A DNA stretch of 64,000 nucleotides, taken from NCBI RefSeq assembly GCF_024359545.1, contig NZ_JAKQZG010000008.1, positions 124,001 to 188,000 of the forward strand, read 5' to 3'. The position numbers were made by a program, and so were the translations under genes. Shown here in pieces: positions 20,125 to 28,924 of this stretch. The notes beneath the pieces are model-generated. The model did no database searches, was not told the origin of the DNA, and saw nothing but the letters and a program-made list of their open reading frames with translations. This stretch comes from Jiella marina. Lineage in GTDB: Bacteria; Pseudomonadota; Alphaproteobacteria; Rhizobiales; Rhizobiaceae. The first letter of the stretch is position 1. Each line of letters starts with the position of its first letter.

Positions 20125-21812
20125 TCCGCAGCCTCGCTCTGGGCAGCCGCACGGGCTTCGATAAAGGCGGTGAAGCCGGCCTTGAACGGCTCGGCGCCGG
20201 TGCGCCGCACGGTTTCGATGAAGCTCTCCGACCCCTGTTTCTCGGCGAGATAGGTCTCGACGACCGCCTCGATCGCGCCCGGCACATCCCCGGCATCGAT
20301 GCCGGGTCCGAGGCGCTCGCCGAGGGCCGCATGCTCGGTCGCGTCGCCGCCGATGGTGATCTGGTAGTTCTCGCGCCCGCCCTTTTCGAGGCCGAGAATG
20401 CCGATCGCGCCCACATGGTGGTGCCCGCAGGCATTGATGCAGCCGGAGATCTTGATCGGCAGATCGCCGATCGCCTTCTGGCGATCGGGATCGGCGAAGG
20501 TCTTGGCGATGTCCTGCGCGATCGGGATCGATTTCGCCGTCGCCAGCGCGCAATAGTCGAGGCCCGGGCAGGCGATGATGTCGGTGATCAGTCCGGCATT
20601 GGCGGAGGCGAGCCCCGCTTCCTTCAGCGCCGCATAGACCGCCGGCAGATCGTCCTTCTTCACATGTGGCAGGACGAGGTTCTGCGAATGCGTGACGCGG
20701 AACTCGTCGAAGGAGTATTTCTCGGCAATGTCCGCGAAGGCGCGCATCTGGTCCGCGCTCATGTCGCCGGGCACGGCACCGATTTCCTTCAGCGCGATCG
20801 TCAGCGCGATATAGCCCGGCTGCTTGTGGGCAAAGCCGTTCTGCTCGACGAAACGGTCGAGGGCCGGATCGCTCGCGCGGGCGCCGTCGAGCGTGGCCGA
20901 ATCCTCCGCCAGATCCTCATAGGCCGGCGGCGCGAAATAGGCGGCGATCCGCTCGACTTCTTCTTCCGGCGCGTTGATCGTCGGTCCGTCGAGCTTGGCA
21001 TATTCTTCCTCGACCCGGGCGCGGAACTCCTCCTCGCCGGTCTCGTGGACGAGGATCTTCACCCGCGCCTTGTACTTGTTGTCGCGGCGGCCTTCCGAAT
21101 TGTAGACGCGCATGATCGCCTCGAGATAGGCGAGCAGTTCCTCCTTGGGCAGGAAGTCTCGCACCACCTTGCCGATCATCGGCGTGCGGCCGAGCCCGCC
21201 ACCCACGATGACCTCGTAGCCGACTTCCCCTGCCGCGTTCCGCTTCAGCTTCAGGCCGATATCGTGGACCTTGATCGCCGCGCGGTCGTGCTCGGCGCCG
21301 GTGACGGCGATCTTGAACTTGCGCGGCAGCCAGACGAATTCCGGATGCAGGCTCGACCACTGGCGAAGCAGCTCCGCTGTCGGCCGCGGGTCTTCGACCT
21401 CGTCCTTGGCGACGCCGGCGAACTGGTCTGCCGTCACGTTCCGGATGCAGTTGCCGGAGGTCTGGATGCAGTGCATCTCGACATCGGCCAAAAGGTCCAG
21501 AATGTCCGGCACGTCCTTCAGCTTCGGCCAGTTGAACTGAAGGTTTTGGCGCGTGGTGAAGTGGCCGTAGCCCTTGTCATAGGTCTCGGCGATATGGGCG
21601 AGTTGGCGCAGCTGGCGGGAATTCAGCGTGCCATAGGGCACGGCGATCCGCAGCATGTAGGCGTGGAGCTGCAGATAGAGCCCGTTCTTCAGGCGCAGGG
21701 GCTTGAATTCGTCCTCGGTGAGCGAGCCCTCCAGACGGCGCTCGACCTGGCCCCGGAACTGGGCGACGCGTTCGCGCACGAAGCGTTCGTCGAATTCGTC
21801 GTAGCGATACAT
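20121..21812 (-). CDS. cysI: Sulfite reductase hemoprotein subunit
   Basis: Six-electron reduction of sulfite to sulfide. 563 residues with the two homologous ferredoxin-like/siroheme halves. The cluster ligands are in ACPGLDYC (near 440) and SGCINACGHHH (near 480), the Cys-x5-Cys and Cys-x3-Cys pattern that bridges the 4Fe-4S and siroheme. Early siroheme contacts include KGYGHFTTRQNLQFNW (near 80) and TSGNCIRNVTAD (near 120). No flavoprotein partner (CysJ) lies in the window, so it is probably ferredoxin-type or uses a partner elsewhere. Confidence 0.93.
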   Translation of the reverse strand: MYRYDEFDERFVRERVAQFRGQVERRLEGSLTEDEFKPLRLKNGLYLQLHAYMLRIAVPYGTLNSRQLRQLAHIAETYDKGYGHFTTRQNLQFNWPKLKDVPDILDLLADVEMHCIQTSGNCIRNVTADQFAGVAKDEVEDPRPTAELLRQWSSLHPEFVWLPRKFKIAVTGAEHDRAAIKVHDIGLKLKRNAAGEVGYEVIVGGGLGRTPMIGKVVRDFLPKEELLAYLEAIMRVYNSEGRRDNKYKARVKILVHETGEEEFRARVEEEYAKLDGPTINAPEEEVERIAAYFAPPAYEDLAEDSATLDGARASDPALDRFVEQNGFAHKQPGYIALTIALKEIGAVPGDMSADQMRAFADIAEKYSFDEFRVTHSQNLVLPHVKKDDLPAVYAALKEAGLASANAGLITDIIACPGLDYCALATAKSIPIAQDIAKTFADPDRQKAIGDLPIKISGCINACGHHHVGAIGILGLEKGGRENYQITIGGDATEHAALGERLGPGIDAGDVPGAIEAVVETYLAEKQGSESFIETVRRTGAEPFKAGFTAFIEARAAAQSEAAE

Positions 21813-21903
21813 GGGGCGTCCTTCTTGGTGTCTTCATGTCGGCCGATCCGCGAACGGACCCTGCCGCCATCATGAGGCTTGGTGTTCGTTCGGCTCGCGC
21901 TGT

Positions 21904-22254
21904 TCAGCGGATCGGCGCGTATTCAGCCTGCTTGCCCATATCGGGATGGACCGATGGGCCTTTCTGGCGCATCGCGTCGCGGAAATGCCGGGCCACCGGC
22001 AGGCCGGTGGTCGTCAGGTCCACCGGCACGAGATAGGGATCGACCACGGCATTGGCCGCAGCCGCCGCCTTGCCCTCGGCCTCCATGGCCGCCGCCGTCT
22101 CGGCGTCATGGGCAATCTTCGCGCCCGACGGATCGAGCGTCCAGCCGCCGTCCGCCAGGAACACCACGTCGCCTTCGAGCAGGTGATTGGCCATCAGGAT
22201 CGCCGGCAGCTTGTCGCCACGCACCTTCGATCCCGCCCGGTGCTCCTTCGCCAT
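21904..22254 (-). CDS. DUF2849 protein, first gene of the sulfur operon
   Basis: 116 residues from the ATG at 22254. DUF2849 proteins are small and usually encoded directly before cysI in Rhizobiales; function unknown. Visible pattern: ANHLLEGDVVFLADGGWTLD, an alanine-rich helix, and VVDPYLVPVDLTTTGLPVARHFRDAMRQKGPSV, which is the conserved core. The frame can be extended 25 residues upstream but the family starts near here. The gap to cysI is 91 bases. The siroheme synthase gene cysG, which usually precedes it, is absent. Confidence 0.85.
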   Translation of the reverse strand: MAKEHRAGSKVRGDKLPAILMANHLLEGDVVFLADGGWTLDPSGAKIAHDAETAAAMEAEGKAAAAANAVVDPYLVPVDLTTTGLPVARHFRDAMRQKGPSVHPDMGKQAEYAPIR

Positions 22255-22606
22255 CGTCTCACTCCGTCTGCCGATCATTGTTCGGGCCAGCGCCGGCATA
22301 TGAGGCACGACCCGCCAATTTACAGACATTCAAAATAAGCGGGAACGGCGGGCGATGCGCCGAGGCGGATTGCCTAGTCGGGGACGGAAGTGAAATGAAT
22401 TTGCGGCGGATTGCCAAGGAAGGGGAAATTCGTGCCACGAGCTTCCCTCGAGCTCCTGCCTCACCCCATGGAAATGTGAAGAACGCGCCCGGCCCAGCTT
22501 CCGGCGCTACCGCTCATGGACGAAACGGGTGGCTCTCCCGGCGAAGCGACTCCATACGGCGACCGCTGCCCGGGCGAGTGCGTTCGTTGCTCCTGCAGCC
22601 GTTCGA
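22255..22606. other. Intergenic region without a gene
   Basis: 352 bases between the DUF2849 start and the end of the MFS gene, both leftward. It should hold the promoter of the sulfur operon. I see no convincing hairpin, known operator or short reading frame of typical codon use. Confidence 0.5.
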
Positions 22607-23893
22607 TCACGCAAGTTCGCGATCTTGAGGATTCTTGAAGCGTAGGGCGTCAATTTTCGGGGCTTCTCCGGCGATCCGCCACGAAATCGCTATTGCCAGA
22701 AACGCAAAGATCCCGGCACAGGAAAAGAACGCCGCGTATCCCAGCCATTCCGCAGTAAAGCCAGCCAAAACTCCGCCAGTGAGCGATAGAGCTGCATCGA
22801 CGCATTGAAACAGCGTGAAGTCGATGCCCGCCTGCCGGGGGTCGGCCAGGCGCATGAACTCCGTGTAGAGTGCGACGAAGCCGAAGGCCATGACACCGGA
22901 GGTGGCGAAGACCGAAACGCCGAGAAGCAGCCAGTCGGGCGGCCCCGCACCCAGCGCAGAGAGCGCGATAAGCAAAAGCATCGTTCCCTGCAGACCGAGC
23001 GCCGCAGCCAGCACGGGACGCACGCCGAAGCGACGAACCATCGCCCCGCCGGCCAGCGCTCCGGCAAGACCGAGAAGGATCGAGCCGGCGCCGGAGAGGA
23101 TGCCGAGTGTCGTCAAGGTGAAGCCCCGATCTGTGAGGTAGGGGCCGAGCATGTTGAATGCGGTCTTCTGTGCGAGAACGTAGACAGCAGCCAGAAGCAG
23201 CCCGCGCCGGACTTCGGATCTGAGGAAGGCAGCCTTCAACGAGGGTTGATGCGGCCTCTCGATCACGGCGTTCGCGGCCCGCGCCTGCAAGACGAATGGC
23301 AGGACGAGGACGGCGACGAGTGCCGCCACCGTCCAGGCGCCGATCTGCCAGCCCGCCAGATCGACCAGAACCAGAAAGACGCCGCCGCCTATCGCCGAGC
23401 CGAGATAGGCACCACCGACCTGGGCGGCGTTGCCCCATCCTTGCTGGCGATGGGAGAGGTTTTCGACCGCATAGCCGTCGCAGGCGATGTCGACCGTCGC
23501 CGTTGCCAGTGCGGCGACGGTAAGGGTGACAAAGATCGCCGCGAGACTCGTGGCGGGCAGGAGGCCGATCAGGAGGAGGCATACGATGATGATGCTCGCG
23601 CCCACCAGCGTGATGACTGCCGAACGATTGCGGCCCCTGGCCGGCAGGCGATAACGCTCGACGGCCGGCGCCCAGAGAAATTTCAGCGCCCAGGGCAGGG
23701 CGATCAGGGAGACAAGTCCGATCTGCGAAAGCGCCATGCCCTCGCGGCGCAATACAGCCGGCAAGCCCACCCAGGTCAGGCCTCCGACGACGCTCTGTGC
23801 CACATAAAGTCCGCCGATCGCCGCAACGATGGCGATCGGCGAATGCTGCCAGGTTTGACGCCGGTTCAGGTCGACATCACGGTCGGAGGTCAT
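22607..23893 (-). CDS. MFS transporter, RhtX/FptX-like siderophore importer
   Basis: Major facilitator of 428 residues with about twelve helices, related to AmpG. The start [55 protein letters not shown] is close to the RhtX/FptX group, which carries ferric siderophore across the inner membrane in place of an ABC system. The pairing with a TonB receptor supports this: its start overlaps the receptor stop as TGATG. Substrate specificity is not visible; a role in peptide or muropeptide uptake (AmpG-like) is less likely given the neighbour. Confidence 0.82.
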   Translation of the reverse strand: MTSDRDVDLNRRQTWQHSPIAIVAAIGGLYVAQSVVGGLTWVGLPAVLRREGMALSQIGLVSLIALPWALKFLWAPAVERYRLPARGRNRSAVITLVGASIIIVCLLLIGLLPATSLAAIFVTLTVAALATATVDIACDGYAVENLSHRQQGWGNAAQVGGAYLGSAIGGGVFLVLVDLAGWQIGAWTVAALVAVLVLPFVLQARAANAVIERPHQPSLKAAFLRSEVRRGLLLAAVYVLAQKTAFNMLGPYLTDRGFTLTTLGILSGAGSILLGLAGALAGGAMVRRFGVRPVLAAALGLQGTMLLLIALSALGAGPPDWLLLGVSVFATSGVMAFGFVALYTEFMRLADPRQAGIDFTLFQCVDAALSLTGGVLAGFTAEWLGYAAFFSCAGIFAFLAIAISWRIAGEAPKIDALRFKNPQDRELA

Positions 23894-26001
23894 CAGAAGC
23901 GGTAGCGCAAGCTGCCGATCACCTTGCGACCTTCGTCGCGATAGCAGTAGCCGGAGGTGCAGACAGCCTTCTGGACATCCAAGAGGTTCTTGGCGTTGAC
24001 CTGCAGCTTCACGTTCTGCCAGTCGGGATTGACCTTGCCGAAATCATAGGAGAGCGAAGCGTCGACGAAGTAGCGGTCCTCGTTCTCGATCGTGTTGAAG
24101 TCGTCGCCGAAGCTCGTGCCGGCATAGCGCACCCCGGCGCCGAGACCGAGACCGGCGAGCGTGCTATCCGGCTGAAACTCGTAATGTCCCCAGAGCGAGA
24201 CGATGTCGTTCGGCACGCCGGAAAGCTCGTTGCCGGTGGTGCCTGCCGCTCCCTTCTCGATGGTCATCTTCATGTGCGTATAGGAGGCGATCAGGCTGAA
24301 TCCGTTCTCGAAGGACGCCTGAGCCTCGAACTCGACACCTTCGGAATTGAGGTCGAGCTGCACCTGCTTGTTGATTCCCGTGGAGGTGTCGAAGACCGCA
24401 CCGTCCTGTTGATCGATATTGAAATAGGCGGCTGACAGGACGGCGTTCGTGTCCGGAATCTCGTACTTCACGCCGACCTCGATCTGCTCGGCGATCGTCG
24501 GATTCGCCGTGCGCGTCGCGGTTGTGGTGACATCGTCGTACACGAGGCCGATGTTCGGCGAGAATGAGCTGGAATAGTTGGCGTAAGGAATGATGCCCCA
24601 TTGCGTCCGGTAGGAAAGCCCGACGCGGCCTGAAAACGCCTCGTCCTGCTGCTCGGTCTCACTGTAGTCTGTTGCGGTCGAGGTGGTGTCGACCCAATCG
24701 TAGCGGCCGCTGAGAAACAGCGTGAAGTCGTTCCACTCCATCTGATCGTGAAGGTAGACGCCGGTCTGGCTGGTCACCTGGCCCCCGTCATAGGCGAGGT
24801 CGGCGTTGCGGATCGCGTCGACGGAGACATAGCCGAGGGCCCGGTAGGCGTCGTAGTCGGCCCAGGTATAGTCGAGACCGGCGACAGCGGTGTGGGCGAC
24901 AGGGCCGGTGTCGAAAGTGAACTGTGCCATGTTGTCGACGACGAAATTCGACACGTCCTCCTGATAATGCCCCCAGTACCGCGCGAGATTTCCGCCGCCA
25001 GCGTCATAATGGCCGCTATATTCGAGATCGGCATCGACGTGGCTGTAGCGCAGGTTCTGGCGAACGGTCAGGAATTCGTTGAACCGGTGCTCGAACTCGT
25101 ATCCGATCCGGCCCTGTTCCTGAGTGAAGTCGTTGTAGGCCGGGTCACCGTTGTAGAGATCCGAGACGACGCCGAAGGACGGGTTATAGAAGGCGGCCGT
25201 GCCGCCCGTTACGCTGCGGGAAATCTCGCTGAGAATCGTCAGCGAAGTATCGCCTGTCGGTTGGAACGTCAGAGCCGGGGCAAGATAAAGCTTGTCGTCG
25301 GAATAGCCGTCGAGCCAGGTGTCCGCATCGCGGGCGACGCCCGTAACACGGTAGAGGATCGTGCCTGTGTCGTTTGCCGGGCCCGATGCATCGAAATTCG
25401 CCTGATATCGGTCGTCCTCACCGTAGACGAGTTCGATTTCGTGGAAAGGCACGTCCTTCGGACGTTTGGTCACGAGATTCACGATGCCGCCGGGGCCGCT
25501 CACGCCATAGAGTGACGAGGCGGGACCCTTCAGGATGGTGATGCCTTCCAGCCCGTAGGGCTCGGCCTTGTAGAGTGCGGTGGGGGCGTTGTACTGCCGC
25601 AGGCCGTCGCGAAAGATGCCGTTGTAGTAGGCGTTGAAGCCGCGCAGCCTGAAGGCGTCGTAACGGGTGTCGAAGCCGAAATTGTAGGGATTGGCGCTGG
25701 CCGTATAGGTCAGAGCTTCGTTGAGATTCCGCGGCTCCTGATCCTCGATCTGATCCTGGGTGATCACGGTGATCGCCTGCGGGATCTCGACGATAGGGGT
25801 ATCCACCTTGGTGCCGATCCGATCCTGCACCGCGACGTATCCGTCCTGCTTGAGGATCTCGTTACTCTCGGATTCGATCTCGACCGTGTCCAGGTTGATC
25901 ATAAGACTCGCGTCTTGAGCGCGCACGCTCGACGGGAGGGCGAGGGCGATCAGCCCGCTTGCCAAGATCGTTTGCAATTTCAGTTGATTAACAGTGTTCA
26001 T
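23893..26001 (-). CDS. TonB-dependent siderophore receptor
   Basis: Outer-membrane receptor of 702 residues from the ATG at 26001, which follows GAGGGG by a few bases and starts a signal peptide ([30 protein letters not shown]). The plug domain has [37 protein letters not shown] and [15 protein letters not shown] (about residues 60-170); the rest is the 22-strand barrel, ending in the outer-membrane signature LRYRF. It is first in an operon with the MFS importer and sits behind a candidate iron box. A xenosiderophore or hydroxamate ligand is likely but cannot be specified. Confidence 0.93.
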   Translation of the reverse strand: MNTVNQLKLQTILASGLIALALPSSVRAQDASLMINLDTVEIESESNEILKQDGYVAVQDRIGTKVDTPIVEIPQAITVITQDQIEDQEPRNLNEALTYTASANPYNFGFDTRYDAFRLRGFNAYYNGIFRDGLRQYNAPTALYKAEPYGLEGITILKGPASSLYGVSGPGGIVNLVTKRPKDVPFHEIELVYGEDDRYQANFDASGPANDTGTILYRVTGVARDADTWLDGYSDDKLYLAPALTFQPTGDTSLTILSEISRSVTGGTAAFYNPSFGVVSDLYNGDPAYNDFTQEQGRIGYEFEHRFNEFLTVRQNLRYSHVDADLEYSGHYDAGGGNLARYWGHYQEDVSNFVVDNMAQFTFDTGPVAHTAVAGLDYTWADYDAYRALGYVSVDAIRNADLAYDGGQVTSQTGVYLHDQMEWNDFTLFLSGRYDWVDTTSTATDYSETEQQDEAFSGRVGLSYRTQWGIIPYANYSSSFSPNIGLVYDDVTTTATRTANPTIAEQIEVGVKYEIPDTNAVLSAAYFNIDQQDGAVFDTSTGINKQVQLDLNSEGVEFEAQASFENGFSLIASYTHMKMTIEKGAAGTTGNELSGVPNDIVSLWGHYEFQPDSTLAGLGLGAGVRYAGTSFGDDFNTIENEDRYFVDASLSYDFGKVNPDWQNVKLQVNAKNLLDVQKAVCTSGYCYRDEGRKVIGSLRYRF

Positions 26002-26043
26002 AAGCCCCTCGGTCGCCTGCGTTTGAGGGTCTTCTTCCAAATA

Positions 26044-26058
26044 TGATATTTTGAGTCA
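26044..26058. promoter_or_regulatory. Candidate RirA iron-responsive (IRO) box
   Basis: TGATATTTTGAGTCA fits the dyad TGA-N9-TCA described for RirA sites in rhizobia. It is 43 bases before the siderophore receptor start in an A+T-rich stretch, a position suited to repression under iron-replete conditions. Recognition by RirA is inferred from the pattern. Confidence 0.55.
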
Positions 26059-26176
26059 ACAAATGGGGTTGTGGACTATCTTCCTAATCCTGAGGCGTGG
26101 CCGACCGGCCACAGTCCGTTTGCCCGCGAACTCATTGGCCCCGGCTCAATCGGCGGGTGACAGGCCGCTTTCGAAG

Positions 26177-27424
26177 CTAAATCGCTTCCCCCCGCAACAA
26201 TCGCGGGCTCGGCCCCTTTGTCAGCCCGGCCGCCTGCCCGATGAAGAAATCCTTCAGCGCCGGGGCGCGGTCGACCATGGAGAGGCCGAAGCTGCGGGCC
26301 ATGCGCAGGACCGTCGAGTCGTTGGAGAACAGGCGGTTCAGGACGTCCGTCGTTACGCCCATCTGGAGCGTGTCGAAGCGGCGCCAACGCTGATAGGTTT
26401 CGAGCGTGTCAAGGGCGCCGATGTCGAGGCCGCGGCGTTCGGCGTCGACGATGGTTTCGGCGAGTGCCGCGGCATCCTTGAAGCCGAGATTGAGGCCCTG
26501 GCCGGCGATCGGGTGGATGCCATGGGCGGCATCGCCGGCGAGCGCCACGCGCGGCTTGACGAAGTCGCGGGCAAGCGTCAGGCCGAGCGGGAAGGCCTTG
26601 CGCGGGCCCTCGACAGTGAGCGCGCCGAGCTTGTGGCCGAAGCGCTGTTCCAGTTCCAGCTCGAACACCATGTCGTCGGACTGGACGAGGCGCTCGGCTT
26701 CGCGGGTCGGCTCGGTCCAGACGAGCGATGACCGGTTGCCCTTGAGCGGCAGGATGGCGAAGGGGCCGGACGGCAGGAAATGCTCCTCGGCGCGGCCATG
26801 ATGGGGGCGCTCGTGGCCGACGGTCGTGACGATGCCCGACTGGCCGTAATCCCAGTGCAGCGTACGGATGCCCGCCATGTCGCGGATCGCCGACTTCACC
26901 CCGTCGCAGGCGACCAGCAAGCGTGCGGCAATCGTCTCGCCATTGGCGAGCGAGACATGCATGCGGGCCATCTGGCCGTCGATTGCGGAGACGGCCACAC
27001 CCTGGCGGATGGTGATGCCGAGTTCGGCCGCGCGTTTGCGCAGCGCGCCGTTGAGCGCGACATTCGGCATCATATGGGCGAAGGGCTCGCCGGGCCGTGC
27101 TTCGCCGCCGAAGGTAAGGAAGACCGGGCGGACCGCGTCGCCGGTCTTGGAATCGGTGACGATCATCTCGGTGATCGGCTGGGACTCGTCGCGGATCTGA
27201 TGCCAGATCTTCATCTGTTCGAGCATCCGCACGGCCGCCGCCGCGATCGCCGAGGCGCGGCCGTCCTTTTCCCAGACGCCTTCCGGAGCAGCATCGACCA
27301 CAACGATCTTCAGATGGGGCGCCGCATCGGCAATCGCGACCGCCGTGGTCAGGCCGACATAGCCGGCTCCCGCAATCACGATGTCGGCGGTCTCCGACGG
27401 GGTCTTGCCACTCAAATCACTCAT
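26177..27424 (-). CDS. UbiH/UbiL-type FAD-dependent hydroxylase for ubiquinone synthesis
   Basis: Aromatic hydroxylase of 415 residues from the ATG at 27424 (MSDLSGKTPSETADIVIAGAGYVGLTTAVA). FAD-binding GAGYVGL near 19; second FAD motif PRVALAGDAAHGIHPIAGQGLNLGFKDAAALAE near 290-320, the UbiH/UbiF/Coq6 signature. Which ring position it hydroxylates cannot be decided; alphaproteobacteria use several paralogues (UbiL, UbiM, UbiH). It is divergent from tesB with 98 bases between. Confidence 0.88.
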   Translation of the reverse strand: MSDLSGKTPSETADIVIAGAGYVGLTTAVAIADAAPHLKIVVVDAAPEGVWEKDGRASAIAAAAVRMLEQMKIWHQIRDESQPITEMIVTDSKTGDAVRPVFLTFGGEARPGEPFAHMMPNVALNGALRKRAAELGITIRQGVAVSAIDGQMARMHVSLANGETIAARLLVACDGVKSAIRDMAGIRTLHWDYGQSGIVTTVGHERPHHGRAEEHFLPSGPFAILPLKGNRSSLVWTEPTREAERLVQSDDMVFELELEQRFGHKLGALTVEGPRKAFPLGLTLARDFVKPRVALAGDAAHGIHPIAGQGLNLGFKDAAALAETIVDAERRGLDIGALDTLETYQRWRRFDTLQMGVTTDVLNRLFSNDSTVLRMARSFGLSMVDRAPALKDFFIGQAAGLTKGPSPRLLRGEAI

Positions 27425-27522
27425 CGTCTCATCTCCGCCGCTGCCGGCTGAAAACCGGCAGGCCTTTGCGATCCATTCGGCCACGCTATACGAAGTCTCA
27501 CGGCCGGAAGGAGCATTTAGGA

Positions 27523-28383
27523 ATGAGCGACGTGGTTCAACGGCTTCTGGAGATTCTCGACCTCGAGAAGCTGGAAGAAAATCTGTTTCGCGGTGTCAGT
27601 CCGGACAATGGCTGGCAGCGGGTCTTCGGCGGCCAGGTGATCGCGCAGGCGCTGGTGGCGGCGACACGGACGGTGCCCGAAGAGCGCGGCTGCCACTCGC
27701 TGCACGCCTATTTCATGCGTCCCGGCGATCCGGCGGTGCCGATCGTCTACGAGGTCGATCGCATTCGCGATGGCGGGTCGTTCACCACCCGGCGTGTGGT
27801 CGCCCTCCAGCATGGGCAGGCGATCTTCTCTCTTTCGGCGTCGTTTCAAAAGGAGGAGGCGGGTTTCGAACACCAACTGCAGATGCCTGACATTCCCAAG
27901 CCGGACGATCTGCCGCATGGCAAGGCGCTGGAAGAAACCATCCTGAAGAATGCGCCGCCGGCGGTCCAGCGCTACTGGAAACGGCCGCGCCCGATCGAGT
28001 TCCGCCCCGTCATGCTCGACCATTATCTCTCCAACGAGAAACTCGAGCCCTTTCAGCATATCTGGGTGCGCTGCCGCGGCGATGTGGGGCCTGATCCCGC
28101 CCGCAACACCGCCGTACTGGCTTATCTGTCGGACATGACGCTACTCGACACCGCGCTTTTTGCGCACGGCCTGTCTGTCTTCGACGAGCGGGTGCAGGCG
28201 GCGAGCCTCGACCACGCCATGTGGTTTCACCGGCCGGTCGATGTGTCGCAATGGATGCTTTACACGCAGGATAGCCCGTCGTCCTCGGGCGGACGCGGGC
28301 TGACACGCGGTTCGCTCTACAGCCTCGACGGAACGTTGATCGCCTCGGTCGCACAGGAAGGGCTGATCCGACCAAGACGCTGA
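27523..28383 (+). CDS. tesB: Acyl-CoA thioesterase II
   Basis: Hydrolyses acyl-CoA to free fatty acid and CoA. 286 residues, the same as E. coli TesB, as a double hot-dog protein: first domain GWQRVFGGQVIAQALVAATRTV and HSLHAYFMRPG, second domain ending ASLDHAMWFHRPVDVSQWMLY and GRGLTRGSLY. Candidate catalytic residues are the Asp of LSDMTLL and the Gln of SVAQEGLIR. GAAGGAG about ten bases before the ATG supports this start over an upstream in-frame one. Confidence 0.94.
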   Translation: MSDVVQRLLEILDLEKLEENLFRGVSPDNGWQRVFGGQVIAQALVAATRTVPEERGCHSLHAYFMRPGDPAVPIVYEVDRIRDGGSFTTRRVVALQHGQAIFSLSASFQKEEAGFEHQLQMPDIPKPDDLPHGKALEETILKNAPPAVQRYWKRPRPIEFRPVMLDHYLSNEKLEPFQHIWVRCRGDVGPDPARNTAVLAYLSDMTLLDTALFAHGLSVFDERVQAASLDHAMWFHRPVDVSQWMLYTQDSPSSSGGRGLTRGSLYSLDGTLIASVAQEGLIRPRR

Positions 28384-28443
28384 TCGATGCCAGGCCGAGA
28401 CCTCCGTTTTCGGGTCTTCAAGACGCGGCACCGTTACGCGCCG

Positions 28444-28791
28444 TCAAGCCGCCAATGGCAGAACGCTCTCGATCTGATGCGGCTGGAACGGCTTGGTGAT
28501 CCGCGGCACCGAGCGGAACTCACTCGGAATACGGCCGGTGCTTCCGGAAACGAAGCAGAACGGTACGCCACGTTCCATCAGCCGCTTGGCAAGCGGGATG
28601 GATGTTTCGCCGTCATTGTCGAGTTCCACGTCAAGAAGTGCGAAGTCGACGTCGCCATCAGCCTGCCTGGCGTGGGCCAGAGCGTCCTCTAGGCTCGACA
28701 GAAGAATGACCTCGGCAGACAGATGGTTCTGCACGATGTCTTCCAGGTCCCAGGCGATGATCGGCTCGTCTTCGAGGATTAACACTTTCAT
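28444..28791 (-). CDS. Stand-alone response regulator receiver protein
   Basis: 115 residues, a single CheY-like receiver without output domain. Acidic pocket E7-D8-E9, phospho-acceptor D54 in ALLDVEL, Ser in FVSGS and the conserved Lys in RITKPFQPHQI. I chose the ATG at 28791 (MKVLILEDEP); a 14-residue extension has no family match. It lies 133 bases downstream of the GGDEF-EAL gene on the same strand and may be cotranscribed, linking phosphorelay and c-di-GMP signalling. Confidence 0.88.
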   Translation of the reverse strand: MKVLILEDEPIIAWDLEDIVQNHLSAEVILLSSLEDALAHARQADGDVDFALLDVELDNDGETSIPLAKRLMERGVPFCFVSGSTGRIPSEFRSVPRITKPFQPHQIESVLPLAA

Positions 28792-28924
28792 GACGCATCC
28801 CTTCCTTTTCGAACCAAATGCTTCGCAATCCATTCGGTTTCGTCGAAGGAGTGTTCACGAAAGATCACAGTGAATGAATTCTTGATACGCGCACGGTGAG
28901 CGGGTCCGGCGACTTGCTCGGAGA

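Noticed and set aside
20331-21875. Long plus-strand frame over cysI
   Set aside because: Shadow of the clearly conserved cysI on the other strand; its translation is Arg/Leu/Gly-rich without domains.
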